Source: Streptomyces olivaceus (lineage in GTDB: Bacteria > Actinomycetota > Actinomycetes > Streptomycetales > Streptomycetaceae). Taken from it: 50,629 nucleotides of DNA. This document shows positions 22,727 to 31,195 of the stretch, piece by piece. The position numbers and the translations under genes were made by a program. How positions within the stretch are numbered: the stretch's first letter is position 1; each line of letters begins with the position of its first letter. The notes under the pieces were generated by a model that made no database searches, was not told the DNA's origin, and worked only from the letters and a program-made list of their open reading frames with translations. The DNA lies in the NCBI RefSeq assembly GCF_000721235.1, contig NZ_JOFH01000039.1, positions 1 to 50,629 on the forward strand, written 5' to 3'.

Positions 22727-22799
22727 TCTGGGCGACGAGTGTTCGAGGTCGCACCCCGATGGCTGGGGCGCGGCTGTCCGGCGTGCCTAACCTGGAGGC

Positions 22800-24071
22800 A
22801 TGGACGTGAACGCGGCGGTCGCCGCAGTGGCAGCGATCGCCGGAGTGCTCACCGGCGTCATCGCCGTGCTGGCGTTCCGCTGGAGCGAACGCGAGCAGAA
22901 GCGCCCCACGCGAACGTCCCTGCACACCGACCCCGTACTCCCGCCCGGCGTGGACACGGTCCTGTCGGTCCTCAGGTCGTCCGCGGTCGTCCTCGACGAG
23001 GCCGACGCCGTCGTCAAGGCCAGCTCGGCGGCGTACGCCCTCGGCCTGGTGCGGGGCGGCAAGCTCGCCGTCGAGCCGATGCTGCAGATGGCCCGGGACA
23101 CCCGCAGGGACGGGGAGATAAGGCAGGTCGAGCTGGACCTGCCGCGCCGTGGGAACGGGCGGGGGGAGGCCCTCGCCGTCTCCGCCCGGGTCGCGCCGCT
23201 CGGCTCTCGGCTGGTGCTGCTGCTGGTCGAGGACCTCACCGAGGCCCGCCGCATCGAGGCGGTGCGCCGTGACTTCGTCGCCAACGTGAGCCATGAGCTG
23301 AAGACGCCGGTGGGCGCGCTCTCGCTGCTGTCCGAGGCCGTCATGGACGCCGCGGACGACCCGGAGGCCGTGGAGCGGTTCGCCGGGCGGATGCAGATCG
23401 AGGCGACCCGGCTGACCAACCTGGTGCAGGAGCTCATCGACCTGTCCCGGGTCCAGAACGACGACCCGCTCGACGACGCCGAGCCCGTCCGGGTGGACGA
23501 GCTGGTCGCCGAGGCGATCGACCGCTGCCGGCACGCCGCCGGCACCAAGCAGATCACCATGGCCGCCGGCGGCACCGCGGACCTGCACGTGCGCGGCAAC
23601 CGCGGCCAGCTCGCCGCCGCCCTCGGCAACCTCGTCGAGAACGCCGTCAACTACTCGCCGGCCCGCACCCGCGTCGGCATAGCCGCCCGCCGCGTCGCCG
23701 CAGGCGGCGGCGACGTGATCGAGATCGCCGTGACCGACCAGGGCATCGGCATCTCGGAGAAGGACAAGGAGCGCGTCTTCGAGCGCTTCTACCGCGTAGA
23801 CCCGGCCCGCTCCCGGGCCACCGGGGGCACCGGTCTGGGTCTCGCGATCGTCAAGCACGTGGTCGCCTCGCACGGCGGGGAGGTCACGGTGTGGAGCGCC
23901 GAGAACCAGGGCTCCACGTTCACCCTGCGGCTGCCGGAGTCGGGCCTCGCCCGCGACCGCGCGCGGCAGCGCTCCGACCACGCCGGGCTCAGCGACGAGA
24001 CCGAGCGGTCCGACTCATCCCCCCATACATCCCCGTACGAAACGCTTCCCGCCCCGGAGGTCCTTCCGTGA
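22800..24071 (+). CDS. phoR: Sensor histidine kinase PhoR (SenX3-type)
   Basis: A 423-residue membrane kinase. One N-terminal helix (AAVAAVAAIAGVLTGVIAVL) is followed by a PAS-like region (about 50-145). The dimerisation/phosphoacceptor box is FVANVSHELKTPVGAL with His165. The ATPase domain has N box NLVENAVNYSP, G1 DQGIGI, F box ERFYRVDPARSR and G2 GGTGLGLAIVKH. It phosphorylates PhoP when phosphate is low. The start codon has GGAGG unusually close. Its stop overlaps the phoP start by four bases, so the two are translationally coupled. Confidence 0.95.
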   Translation: MDVNAAVAAVAAIAGVLTGVIAVLAFRWSEREQKRPTRTSLHTDPVLPPGVDTVLSVLRSSAVVLDEADAVVKASSAAYALGLVRGGKLAVEPMLQMARDTRRDGEIRQVELDLPRRGNGRGEALAVSARVAPLGSRLVLLLVEDLTEARRIEAVRRDFVANVSHELKTPVGALSLLSEAVMDAADDPEAVERFAGRMQIEATRLTNLVQELIDLSRVQNDDPLDDAEPVRVDELVAEAIDRCRHAAGTKQITMAAGGTADLHVRGNRGQLAAALGNLVENAVNYSPARTRVGIAARRVAAGGGDVIEIAVTDQGIGISEKDKERVFERFYRVDPARSRATGGTGLGLAIVKHVVASHGGEVTVWSAENQGSTFTLRLPESGLARDRARQRSDHAGLSDETERSDSSPHTSPYETLPAPEVLP

Positions 24072-24748
24072 CCCGTGTGCTCGTCGTCGAGGACGAGGAG
24101 TCCTTCTCCGACGCCCTGTCGTACATGCTCCGCAAGGAGGGCTTCGAGGTCGCCATCGCGACCACGGGCCCCGACGGACTCGACGAGTTCGAGCGCAACG
24201 GCGCCGACCTCGTGCTCCTCGACCTGATGCTGCCCGGCCTGCCGGGCACCGAGGTCTGCCGCCAGCTGCGCGGCCGCTCCAACGTCCCCGTCATCATGGT
24301 GACCGCCAAGGACAGCGAGATCGACAAGGTCGTCGGGCTGGAGATAGGGGCCGACGACTACGTCACCAAGCCCTTCTCCTCCCGCGAGCTGGTCGCCCGC
24401 ATCCGTGCCGTACTGCGCCGCCGCGGCGAGCCGGAGGAGGTCGCCCCGGCCGCCCTGGAGGCCGGGCCCGTCCGGATGGACGTCGACCGGCACGTGGTGA
24501 CCGTCGGCGGCACCAAGGTCGACCTGCCGCTCAAGGAGTTCGACCTGCTGGAGATGCTGCTGCGCAACGCCGGCCGCGTGCTGACCCGCATGCAGCTGAT
24601 CGACCGGGTCTGGGGCGCCGACTACGTCGGTGACACCAAGACCCTCGACGTCCACGTCAAGCGGCTGCGCGCCAAGATCGAGCCCGACCCGGGCGCGCCG
24701 CGGTACCTGGTGACCGTGCGCGGGCTCGGCTACAAGTTCGAGCCGTAG
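24068..24748 (+). CDS. phoP: Response regulator PhoP (RegX3-type, OmpR family)
   Basis: A 226-residue transcription factor. The receiver domain (1-120) has the acidic pocket VVEDEE, phosphoacceptor Asp52 in LVLLDLMLPG, and the conserved Lys in DYVTKPFSSREL. The C-terminal winged helix (about 130-226) contains LPLKEFDLLEMLLRNAGRVL and the recognition region DTKTLDVHVKRLRAKIE. It controls phosphate-starvation genes and antibiotic production in Streptomyces. GTG 24068 overlaps the phoR stop in GTGA. A strong terminator follows. Confidence 0.95.
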   Translation: MTRVLVVEDEESFSDALSYMLRKEGFEVAIATTGPDGLDEFERNGADLVLLDLMLPGLPGTEVCRQLRGRSNVPVIMVTAKDSEIDKVVGLEIGADDYVTKPFSSRELVARIRAVLRRRGEPEEVAPAALEAGPVRMDVDRHVVTVGGTKVDLPLKEFDLLEMLLRNAGRVLTRMQLIDRVWGADYVGDTKTLDVHVKRLRAKIEPDPGAPRYLVTVRGLGYKFEP

Positions 24749-24766
24749 GCCCGCCGACACGGCTGA

Positions 24767-24818
24767 TACGGAGGAAGGGCGGGGGCTCTCAGTCGAGAGC
24801 CCCCGCCCTTCCTCCGTA
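24767..24818. terminator. Long bidirectional terminator after phoP
   Basis: Bases 24767-24790 and 24795-24818 are perfect 24-bp complements around a 4-base loop (AGTC). It lies between convergent phoP and the lipoprotein gene. This is one of the strongest hairpins in the window. Confidence 0.92.
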
Positions 24819-24843
24819 CGTGTCGTTGTCGTGCGTACGACGC

Positions 24844-25569
24844 TCAGTTGCCGGTTTCGGCGCCCGTCTCCGCCTCGGTGCCGGCGCCCGTCTCCGTGCC
24901 GGTGCCCTGGGAGGTGGCGTCGGCCTCGCCCGTGGCCCCGCCCGCTCCGGGGGCCGTCTCGCCGTTCTCCGGGGTGCCGGAGGCCTCGCCGTCGGCGGGC
25001 TCGCCGGAGGCGTCACCGGAGGGCTCCGCGGACGCGCCGGGGGCCGAGGGGACCTCGCTCGGGCCCCAGCCGGTGAAGTAGCCCTCGGCCGGGACGACGA
25101 AGGCGCGCAGGCCGACCTCGCCGGTCTCGCTGAGGGTGAAGGTGATCTTCTGCGCGTTGCCGTCCTGGATCGCCTCGCGGCTGCTGGGCAGGACCGCGGC
25201 GGCGTTGTCCTTGCCGCCGAGGATCAGGGAGCCGCCGGCCGGGACGGTCAGGTCGCCCTTCTCGCCCTTGGCGGGCTTCAGCTCGGCGGACTTCTCGGTG
25301 CCGGAGACGGTGATCGACTCCAGGGTCTGGTCCGTCTTGCCGCTGTTGAACAGGGTGGCGGAGACCACGGCCGGTCCGGTCGACTCGCGGTCGGGCTGGG
25401 TGATGACCACGGCGTTCTGGATCTTGATGTCGCCGACGGCCGTCGCAGCGTGGTCGGGCTTGATCTCCAGCGACTGGGCGTTGTGACCGGCGCCGCACGC
25501 GGCGAGCGAGGCGATCGAGAACGCGATGGCGGCGGCGGCGAGTGCGCCGCGTCGAAGGCTGCTGCTCAC
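24844..25569 (-). CDS. Secreted lipoprotein, DUF461/PCuAC-like, with acidic repeat tail
   Basis: A 241-residue lipoprotein: signal peptide MSSSLRRGALAAAAIAFS and lipobox LAAC. Residues about 35-165 look like a cupredoxin-like beta-sandwich of the DUF461/PCu(A)C type (KIQNAVVITQ, VVSATLFNSGKTDQTL, VPAGGSLILGG, ITFTLSETGEV). The Met/His copper ligands of true PCu(A)C proteins are not seen. The last 75 residues are low-complexity Gly/Glu/Thr/Ala with repeated TETGAGTE-like units, probably disordered. It has a conserved streptomycete position beside phoP. Function unproven. Confidence 0.78.
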   Translation of the reverse strand: MSSSLRRGALAAAAIAFSIASLAACGAGHNAQSLEIKPDHAATAVGDIKIQNAVVITQPDRESTGPAVVSATLFNSGKTDQTLESITVSGTEKSAELKPAKGEKGDLTVPAGGSLILGGKDNAAAVLPSSREAIQDGNAQKITFTLSETGEVGLRAFVVPAEGYFTGWGPSEVPSAPGASAEPSGDASGEPADGEASGTPENGETAPGAGGATGEADATSQGTGTETGAGTEAETGAETGN

Positions 25570-25870
25570 GGCGGCGGCAACTCCTAGGACTCGAGCGAGA
25601 CGGCGGCAACGGATAAAGCCGCCCTAAGTGACTGTCAGCGGCCTCAGGCTATCGAGCCGTTCTCGGACCGCCGCACCCGACCCTCCCCGAACGGCCGGCG
25701 GCTTCGCCCGGCAGGCGGTAGGCCCGGACCCGCGGGCCGGCCGTTCCCCGGTCGCTTTGCGGTGCGTACTCGTCCGCCATTCGGATAAGAAGCACTCCGG
25801 CATACGGACGTCCATACGGGTCGCCGAACGGGCGCGAATTTTCCGTGAAGGAATGCGCGGACGGCCAGGA

Positions 25871-25912
25871 AATTGATCATCGCCGGGCCGGCGGGGCGTG
25901 TCGTGATCAATT
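25871..25912. promoter_or_regulatory. Inverted repeat AATTGATCA/TGATCAATT
   Basis: Perfect 9-bp arms AATTGATCA (25871-25879) and TGATCAATT (25904-25912), separated by 24 GC-rich bases, each arm containing the palindrome TGATCA. Such AT-rich arms are rare at this GC content. It lies about 300 bp from either gene start, so it may be a paired protein-binding site or the edges of a small inserted sequence. Confidence 0.45.
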
Positions 25913-26154
25913 CCGGATTCGGCCGGAACCCCGTCCCGGCCACCGAACGGAGTAGCGTAAGTCGCACGGGTGGAACCGGACATATCGGGATCTTCGGGCC
26001 GGTGGGTGGCCCTCCGGATGTGTGTGGCGTGCGTGTTTCACCCGACCTGAAGAGCCGCTCCGACCTGCGAATACTTTCTTCCGCTCGCTCCGCGCAGCAC
26101 GTTCCTGTTGGTGTTGTCAAGCCCCGAGATATGCCCTGACCTGCGAAAACGCCA

Positions 26155-26201
26155 TTCAGAAGACGTCGAATCCGTGTTACCCTGGATAGCCACGGAAGGG
26201 G
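26155..26201 (+). promoter_or_regulatory. carD promoter and ribosome site
   Basis: TTCAGA (26155-26160), a 17-base spacer and TACCCT (26178-26183) fit a housekeeping-sigma promoter. GGAAGGGG (26194-26201) is a strong ribosome site 10 bases before the carD ATG. The leader would be short. Confidence 0.45.
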
Positions 26202-26211
26202 TACCTGTCAC

Positions 26212-26694
26212 ATGACGTTCAAGGTTGGCGACACCGTGGTCTATCCCCATCACGGGGCCGCGCTGATCGAGGCTATCGAAACTCGCCAGATCAAAGGCGT
26301 GGACAAGACCTACTTGGTGCTGAAGGTCGCCCAGGGCGACCTGACGGTACGTGTGCCAGCGGACAATGCGGAGTTCGTCGGCGTGCGTGATGTGGTCGGT
26401 CAGGACGGACTGGACCGGGTCTTCGAGGTGCTGCGCGCGCCGTACGCCGAGGAGCCCACGAACTGGTCGCGTCGTTACAAGGCAAACCTGGAGAAGCTCG
26501 CCTCCGGCGACGTCATCAAGGTCGCGGAAGTCGTACGCGACCTGTGGCGCCGCGAGCGCGAGCGCGGACTCTCCGCCGGTGAGAAGCGCATGCTCGCCAA
26601 GGCCCGCCAGATCCTGGTGAGCGAGCTGGCTCTCGCGGAGAACACCAACGAGGACAAGGCGGAGGCCCTGCTCGACGAGGTGCTCGCCTCCTGA
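26212..26694 (+). CDS. carD: RNA polymerase-binding transcription factor CarD
   Basis: A 160-residue protein. The N-terminal Tudor-like RNAP-beta interaction domain reads [20 protein letters not shown] and [20 protein letters not shown]. The C-terminal helical domain holds [17 protein letters not shown] and [20 protein letters not shown], including the conserved Trp that stabilises the open promoter bubble. CarD is a global actinobacterial factor that stabilises RNAP-promoter open complexes. Length and motifs are standard. It is transcribed toward ispD, with a hairpin in between. Confidence 0.95.
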   Translation: MTFKVGDTVVYPHHGAALIEAIETRQIKGVDKTYLVLKVAQGDLTVRVPADNAEFVGVRDVVGQDGLDRVFEVLRAPYAEEPTNWSRRYKANLEKLASGDVIKVAEVVRDLWRRERERGLSAGEKRMLAKARQILVSELALAENTNEDKAEALLDEVLAS

Positions 26695-26705
26695 CCTGAG
26701 GCGGG

Positions 26706-26735
26706 GCGCGGACCGCACACCACCCGGTCCGGCGC
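26706..26735 (+). terminator. Hairpin downstream of carD
   Basis: GCGCGGACCG (26706-26715) pairs with CGGTCCGGCGC (26725-26735), with one bulged G and a 9-base loop, 11 bp after the carD stop. The rest of the 342-bp gap up to ispD shows no credible gene; it must carry the ispD promoter, but no clear -35/-10 pair stands out. Confidence 0.5.
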
Positions 26736-27036
26736 ACTGAAATGCCGCGGTGCCCGATGACAGCCGAGCTGTTGCCGGGCGCTGCGGCATGTTCGTACCC
26801 GGCTTCTGTCCCTCACGGGCACCTTCGTGGACGTCCCGAACACCGTTTCCCACGTCCGGGGCTCCCGGCGACCATGATCCTCGTACGCTCGTCCCGGGAG
26901 GCTTCCCCGGGTCCTGGCGTGCCGGGCCCGGACTGCAGGCTCGACCAGGGTCACGGAAGGGTCCGGTCAAGGCGTCGCGCCCGGCACGATGAGGCCCTAC
27001 CCACCTAGGTCGAGCACACAAACCTGACAGGAACCG

Positions 27037-27825
27037 ATGTCTGACGAATCGCGTCCCTCGCCCGCCGGCACGCCGGCGGAGGCGTCCGCCGGCGACCGTA
27101 CGAACACCAGGACCGCGGCCGTCGTTCCGGCCGCCGGCCGGGGCGTACGGCTCGGACCGGGCGCTCCGAAAGCCCTGCGCGCGCTGGGCGGCACGCCCAT
27201 GCTGATCCACGCGATCCGGGCGATGGCCGCCTCCCGGGGGGTCTCCCTCGTCGTGGTCGTCGCCCCGCCGGACGGCGCGGCCGAGGTCAAGAGCCTCCTC
27301 GACGCGCACGCGCTGCCCGAGCGTACGGACTTCCTCGTGGTGCCCGGCGGCGAGTCGCGCCAGGAGTCCGTGGCCCTCGGTCTGCAGGCGCTGCCGCCCG
27401 AGTACGGGATCGTCCTCGTGCACGACGCGGCCCGGCCGCTGGTGCCGGTGGACACGGTGGACGCGGTGATCGACGCCGTGCGGGAGGGCGCGCCCGCCGT
27501 GGTGCCGGCGCTGCCGCTCGCCGACACGGTGAAGGAGGTGCGGCCCGCCAGGGTGCCGGGCGAGCCGGAGCCGGTCGTGGCGACGCCGGAACGGGCGCGG
27601 CTGCGGGCGGTGCAGACGCCGCAGGGCTTCGACCGGGAGACGCTGCTGCGGGCCCACGAAACGGTGACCGAGAACGTCACGGACGACGCGAGCATGGTCG
27701 AGCAGCTCGGGCTGACCGTGGTGGTCGTGCCGGGGCACGAGGAGGCGTTCAAGGTGACGCGGCCGCTGGACCTGGTCCTCGCGGAGGCCGTGCTGGCGCG
27801 CAGGAGGCTGAACGATGGGTTCTGA
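27037..27825 (+). CDS. ispD: 2-C-methyl-D-erythritol 4-phosphate cytidylyltransferase IspD
   Basis: A 262-residue cytoplasmic enzyme of the MEP isoprenoid pathway: MEP + CTP gives CDP-ME + PPi. After a 25-residue polar extension come the nucleotide-binding loop [20 protein letters not shown], the [16 protein letters not shown] motif, [13 protein letters not shown], and AVQTPQGF near the C-terminus. The ATG at 27037 follows AGGA. Its end overlaps the ispF start by 11 bases, a typical ispDF operon. Confidence 0.94.
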   Translation: MSDESRPSPAGTPAEASAGDRTNTRTAAVVPAAGRGVRLGPGAPKALRALGGTPMLIHAIRAMAASRGVSLVVVVAPPDGAAEVKSLLDAHALPERTDFLVVPGGESRQESVALGLQALPPEYGIVLVHDAARPLVPVDTVDAVIDAVREGAPAVVPALPLADTVKEVRPARVPGEPEPVVATPERARLRAVQTPQGFDRETLLRAHETVTENVTDDASMVEQLGLTVVVVPGHEEAFKVTRPLDLVLAEAVLARRRLNDGF

Positions 27826-28606
27826 GGGTGCCGGGGGCGCCGGGGCCGCCGGCTGGGACGTGGTGCTGCCGCAGGTCGGGATCGGGACCGACATCCACGC
27901 CTTCGAGGACGGGCGTGAGCTGTGGTGCGCCGGTCTGAAGTGGGACGGCGAGGGGCCGGGGCTGGCCGGGCACTCCGACGCGGACGTGGTCGCGCACGCG
28001 GCGTGCAACGCGTTGTTCTCCGCGGCGGGGCTCGGTGACCTCGGACAGCACTTCGGTACCGGGCGGCCGGAGTGGTCCGGGGCGTCCGGGGTGACGCTGC
28101 TGACGGAGGCGGCGCGGATCGTCGGCGCGGCGGGGTTCCGGATCGGGAACGTCGCGGTGCAGGTGGTGGGGGCGCGGCCGAAGATCGGCAAGCGGCGGGA
28201 GGAGGCGCAGTCGGTGCTCTCCGCGGCGGTGGGGGCGCCGGTGTCGGTGTCGGGGGCGACGACGGACGGGCTGGGGTTCCCCGGGCGGGGGGTGGTGGTG
28301 CCCTGCGATGCCGTGCCGTGCGGGGCGCCGCCCCGCGCCCCGCCAGGGGCTCCGCCCCTGGACCCCGGCCTGTGCCCACCCACCACCCGACTCGGTCGGG
28401 CAAGAGCCCGCCGTCGCCCGCAGGGGCTCGGGGGTGAGGGGCCGCCGTCGCCCGAAGGGGACCGGGGGGCGAGAGGTTGCCGTCGCCCGCAGGGGGCCGG
28501 GGGCTCGGGTGGCGGGAGGCTGGCCTCGCCCCAGTGCCTCGGTTGGGCAACAACGCGCCAGTGGGGCCCTGTGCACTGTGCCGCGCCTACTACCCTGGAC
28601 TCGTGA
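27815..28606 (+). CDS. ispF: 2-C-methyl-D-erythritol 2,4-cyclodiphosphate synthase IspF with aberrant C-terminal tail
   Basis: A MEP-pathway enzyme converting CDP-ME 2-phosphate to ME-cPP and CMP. Zinc ligands are present: Asp26 and His28 in GIGTDIHAF, His53 in AGHSDADVV. Residues 20-159 are normal ([26 protein letters not shown]). At 160 the family's GRGEG becomes GRGVVV, losing a metal/phosphate-contacting Glu, and about 95 Pro/Gly/Arg-rich residues follow, translated from GC-rich palindromic repeats. Family length is about 160; this is 263. The stop overlaps the cysS GTG. Either a repeat-captured tail or a damaged but tolerated gene end. Confidence 0.85.
   Translation: MGSEGAGGAGAAGWDVVLPQVGIGTDIHAFEDGRELWCAGLKWDGEGPGLAGHSDADVVAHAACNALFSAAGLGDLGQHFGTGRPEWSGASGVTLLTEAARIVGAAGFRIGNVAVQVVGARPKIGKRREEAQSVLSAAVGAPVSVSGATTDGLGFPGRGVVVPCDAVPCGAPPRAPPGAPPLDPGLCPPTTRLGRARARRRPQGLGGEGPPSPEGDRGARGCRRPQGAGGSGGGRLASPQCLGWATTRQWGPVHCAAPTTLDS
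28343..28514. repeat. Streptomyces palindromic/tandem repeats inside the ispF 3' end
   Basis: A hairpin CCAGGGGC-TCC-GCCCCTGG (28343-28361), of the kind abundant between Streptomyces genes, is followed by three tandem units of about 35 bp beginning CCGTCGCCCG at 28411, 28445 and 28480. They are in frame with ispF and encode its unusual tail. Confidence 0.75.
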
Positions 28607-30003
28607 CTATTCGGCTGTACGACACCAGCGCCCGGCAGATCCGTGACTTCGCCCCCCTCACACCCGGGTGTGTCTCGATCTACCTCTGTGGCGCCACCGT
28701 GCAGGCCGCCCCGCACATCGGGCACATCCGGTCGGGGCTGAACTTCGACATCATGCGCCGCTGGTTCGCGTACCGCGGCTACGACGTCACGTTCATCCGC
28801 AACGTCACCGACATCGACGACAAGATCATCAGGAAGGCGTCCGAGCAGCGCCGCCCCTGGTGGTCCATCGGCTACGAGAACGAGCGGGCGTTCAACGACG
28901 CCTACACCGTCCTCGGCTGCCTGCCGCCGACGTACGAGCCCCGTGCCACCGGGCACATCACCGAGATGGTCGAGATGATGCGCGGCCTCATCGAGCGCGG
29001 GCACGCCTACGAGGCCGACGGCAACGTCTACTTCGACGTACGGTCGCTGCCCGGCTACCTCTCGCTGTCCAACCAGGACATCGACGAGCTGCGCCAGCCC
29101 GCCGGAGACGACGAGAGCGGCAAGCGGGACCCGCGGGACTTCGCCATGTGGAAGGCGGCCAAGCCCGGGGAGCCGAGCTGGGAGACGCCGTGGGGGCGGG
29201 GGCGTCCCGGCTGGCACCTGGAGTGCTCGGCGATGGCGCACAAGTACCTGGGGACCGAGTTCGATATCCACGGGGGCGGGATCGACCTGATCTTCCCCCA
29301 CCACGAGAACGAGATCGCCCAGGCCAGGGGCTTCGGCGACACCTTCGCCCGCTACTGGGTGCACAACGCCTGGGTCACCATGAGCGGCGAGAAGATGTCG
29401 AAGTCGCTCGGCAACAGCGTGCTCGTGAGCGAGATGGTCAAGCAGTGGCGGCCGGTCGTGCTGCGGTACTACCTGGGCACCCCGCACTACCGCTCCACCA
29501 TCGAGTACAGCGAGGAGTCCCTGCGCGAGGCCGAGTCGGCGTACGCGCGGATCGAGGGCTTCGTGCAGCGCGTCACCGAGCTGGCCGGCGGCGCCGTCGA
29601 GCCCGCCGCCGAGGTGCCGCCCGCCTTCGCCGAGGCGATGGACGACGACCTGGGCGTCCCGCAGGCGCTCGCCGTGGTCCACACCACCGTCCGGCAGGGC
29701 AACAGCGCGCTGGCCGCCGACGACAAGGAGGCCGCCGTGGCGCGGTTCGCCGAGGTGCGGGCCATGCTCGGGGTGCTGGGCCTGGACCCGCTGGACGCGC
29801 ACTGGGCCGGGGAACAGGAGCAGGGCGAGGACCTGCGGCACGTCGTCGACAGCCTCGTACGGCTCGTGCTCGACCAGCGGGAGGCCGCGCGGGCCCGCAA
29901 GGACTGGCCCACCGCCGACGCGATCCGCGATCAGCTCGGGCAGTCCGGACTGGTCATCGAGGACGGCCCGCAGGGGCCCCGCTGGAGCCTCGGCTCCCGC
30001 TGA
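28603..30003 (+). CDS. cysS: Cysteinyl-tRNA synthetase
   Basis: A 466-residue class I aminoacyl-tRNA synthetase charging tRNA-Cys. The zinc-binding Cys and HIGH signature are in [20 protein letters not shown]; the other zinc ligands are in WHLECSAMA and [14 protein letters not shown] is in [13 protein letters not shown]. The C-terminal DALR/helical domain ends with [15 protein letters not shown] 28603 is chosen because [11 protein letters not shown] is the family's beginning; the frame is open further upstream through the repeats. The GTG overlaps the ispF stop, suggesting coupling. Confidence 0.95.
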   Translation: MTIRLYDTSARQIRDFAPLTPGCVSIYLCGATVQAAPHIGHIRSGLNFDIMRRWFAYRGYDVTFIRNVTDIDDKIIRKASEQRRPWWSIGYENERAFNDAYTVLGCLPPTYEPRATGHITEMVEMMRGLIERGHAYEADGNVYFDVRSLPGYLSLSNQDIDELRQPAGDDESGKRDPRDFAMWKAAKPGEPSWETPWGRGRPGWHLECSAMAHKYLGTEFDIHGGGIDLIFPHHENEIAQARGFGDTFARYWVHNAWVTMSGEKMSKSLGNSVLVSEMVKQWRPVVLRYYLGTPHYRSTIEYSEESLREAESAYARIEGFVQRVTELAGGAVEPAAEVPPAFAEAMDDDLGVPQALAVVHTTVRQGNSALAADDKEAAVARFAEVRAMLGVLGLDPLDAHWAGEQEQGEDLRHVVDSLVRLVLDQREAARARKDWPTADAIRDQLGQSGLVIEDGPQGPRWSLGSR

Positions 30004-30040
30004 TCCGGCCGGGCCGCGAGGTCCGGACCCGTAGATCGAT

Positions 30041-30068
30041 TGTGCCGCCCGGCCCCCCGGGCGGCACA
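30041..30068 (+). terminator. Terminator hairpin after cysS
   Basis: TGTGCCGCCCGG (30041-30052) and CCGGGCGGCACA (30057-30068) are perfect 12-bp arms around a CCCC loop, 37 bp after the cysS stop and 57 bp before the next gene. Confidence 0.8.
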
Positions 30069-30125
30069 CTGCACTGAGACGCACGCTTCACGCACACTCC
30101 CGTAGAGAGCGGAGACAGGTAACTC

Positions 30126-31067
30126 ATGGCCGCGAACAACCGCCGCATGTCCGGCAAGAAGGGCGCGCAGGTCGGCAGCGGCGGCAAGCGACGCCGGGGC
30201 CTGGAAGGCAAGGGGCCGACGCCCCCGGCCGAGATGCGCAAGGGGCACGCCAAGCAGCGCGCCGCCAACGCCAAGACGCGCCGCGCCACCGGCCGTCCGC
30301 AGCAGCGGCGCGGCGGCGGGCGGTCGACGTCCGAGCTGGTCGTCGGACGCAACTCCGTCTACGAGGCACTGCGCGACGGGGTGCCCGCCTCCACGCTCTA
30401 CGTCCAGCAGTTCATCGACAACGACGAACGAGTGCGCGAGGCGCTGCAGCTGGCCGCCGAGCGCGGCGGCATCAACCTCATGGAGGCGCCGCGCCCCGAG
30501 CTGGACCGGATGACCAACGGGCTGAACCACCAGGGGCTCGTGCTCCAGGTGCCGCCGTACGAGTACGCGCACCCCGAGGACCTGGTCGCCGCCGCCCACG
30601 ACGAGGGCGCGGACCCGCTGATCGTCGCCCTCGACGGCGTGACCGACCCGCGCAACCTCGGTGCCGTCGTGCGCTCCGTCTCCGCCTTCGGCGGCCACGG
30701 CGTCGTGGTGCCCGAGCGGCGCGCGGCCGGCATGACGGCGGGCGCGTGGAAGACGTCCGCCGGTACCGCCGCCCGTACGCCGGTGGCGCGCGCCACCAAC
30801 CTCACGCGGGCGCTGGAGTCGTACCAGAAGGCCGGGATCACGGTCGTCGGCCTCGCCGCCGACGGCGAGGCCGAACTCGGCGACCTGGACGTGCTGGACG
30901 GGCCGGTGGTGGTCGTCGTCGGCAGCGAGGGCAAGGGCCTGTCGCGGCTCGTCGGCGAGACCTGCGACGTCCGGGTGCGGATTCCGATGCCGGGCGGCGC
31001 GGAGTCGCTGAACGCGGGTGTCGCCACGGGCATCGTGCTCTACGAGGCGGCGCGCCGCCGGAGCTGA
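30126..31067 (+). CDS. rlmB: 23S rRNA 2'-O-ribose methyltransferase, RlmB/TrmH family
   Basis: A 313-residue SPOUT-class enzyme using S-adenosylmethionine to methylate a ribose in 23S rRNA (G2251 in E. coli). Residues 1-70 are a very basic, probably disordered extension (Lys/Arg/Gly-rich). The substrate-binding domain begins [16 protein letters not shown]. The knotted domain has [35 protein letters not shown] and [23 protein letters not shown] 30126 has no ideal ribosome site, though GGAGACAGG lies just upstream. Its place after cysS is conserved in actinobacteria. Confidence 0.92.
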   Translation: MAANNRRMSGKKGAQVGSGGKRRRGLEGKGPTPPAEMRKGHAKQRAANAKTRRATGRPQQRRGGGRSTSELVVGRNSVYEALRDGVPASTLYVQQFIDNDERVREALQLAAERGGINLMEAPRPELDRMTNGLNHQGLVLQVPPYEYAHPEDLVAAAHDEGADPLIVALDGVTDPRNLGAVVRSVSAFGGHGVVVPERRAAGMTAGAWKTSAGTAARTPVARATNLTRALESYQKAGITVVGLAADGEAELGDLDVLDGPVVVVVGSEGKGLSRLVGETCDVRVRIPMPGGAESLNAGVATGIVLYEAARRRS

Positions 31068-31118
31068 CTCCGCCGCGAACGGATGTTCGCGAAGTAACCC
31101 GAACGGGGCGTTCGAGGC

Positions 31119-31148
31119 TGTCCGGACATGCTTGACGCGGTCCGGACA
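31119..31148. promoter_or_regulatory. Paired TGTCCGGACA palindromes upstream of DoxX gene
   Basis: TGTCCGGACA (31119-31128) is a perfect palindrome and GGTCCGGACA (31139-31148) matches it at 9 of 10 positions, with centres 20 bp apart, on the same DNA face. TTGACG overlaps between them. They lie 48-77 bp before the DoxX start and may be an operator pair. Confidence 0.45.
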
Positions 31149-31195
31149 GATCGGGGCGGTCAAGGCAGTGTCCTAACGACACATCACTCGGTTAG

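Larger units (their letters stand above)
25570..26211. other. 642-bp intergenic region upstream of carD
   Basis: Between the divergent lipoprotein and carD genes. Frames in both directions here lack coding character and ribosome sites. It contains the AATTGATCA inverted repeat (25871-25912), a relatively AT-rich patch at 25780-25930, and the carD promoter at its right end. A long untranslated leader or small RNA cannot be excluded from sequence alone. Confidence 0.5.

Noticed and set aside
25624..26139. Several overlapping short frames in the gap before carD
   Set aside because: They lack ribosome sites and domain-like sequence, and compete with each other on both strands.
28343..28514. Tandem repeats in ispF as a CRISPR array
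   Set aside because: Units are contiguous and imperfect with no unique spacers, and no cas genes are present.
26038..30084. Very long minus-strand frame (1,348 residues) opposite carD-ispD-ispF-cysS
   Set aside because: It is antisense to four clear housekeeping genes; open complementary frames are common at this GC content because of codon bias.
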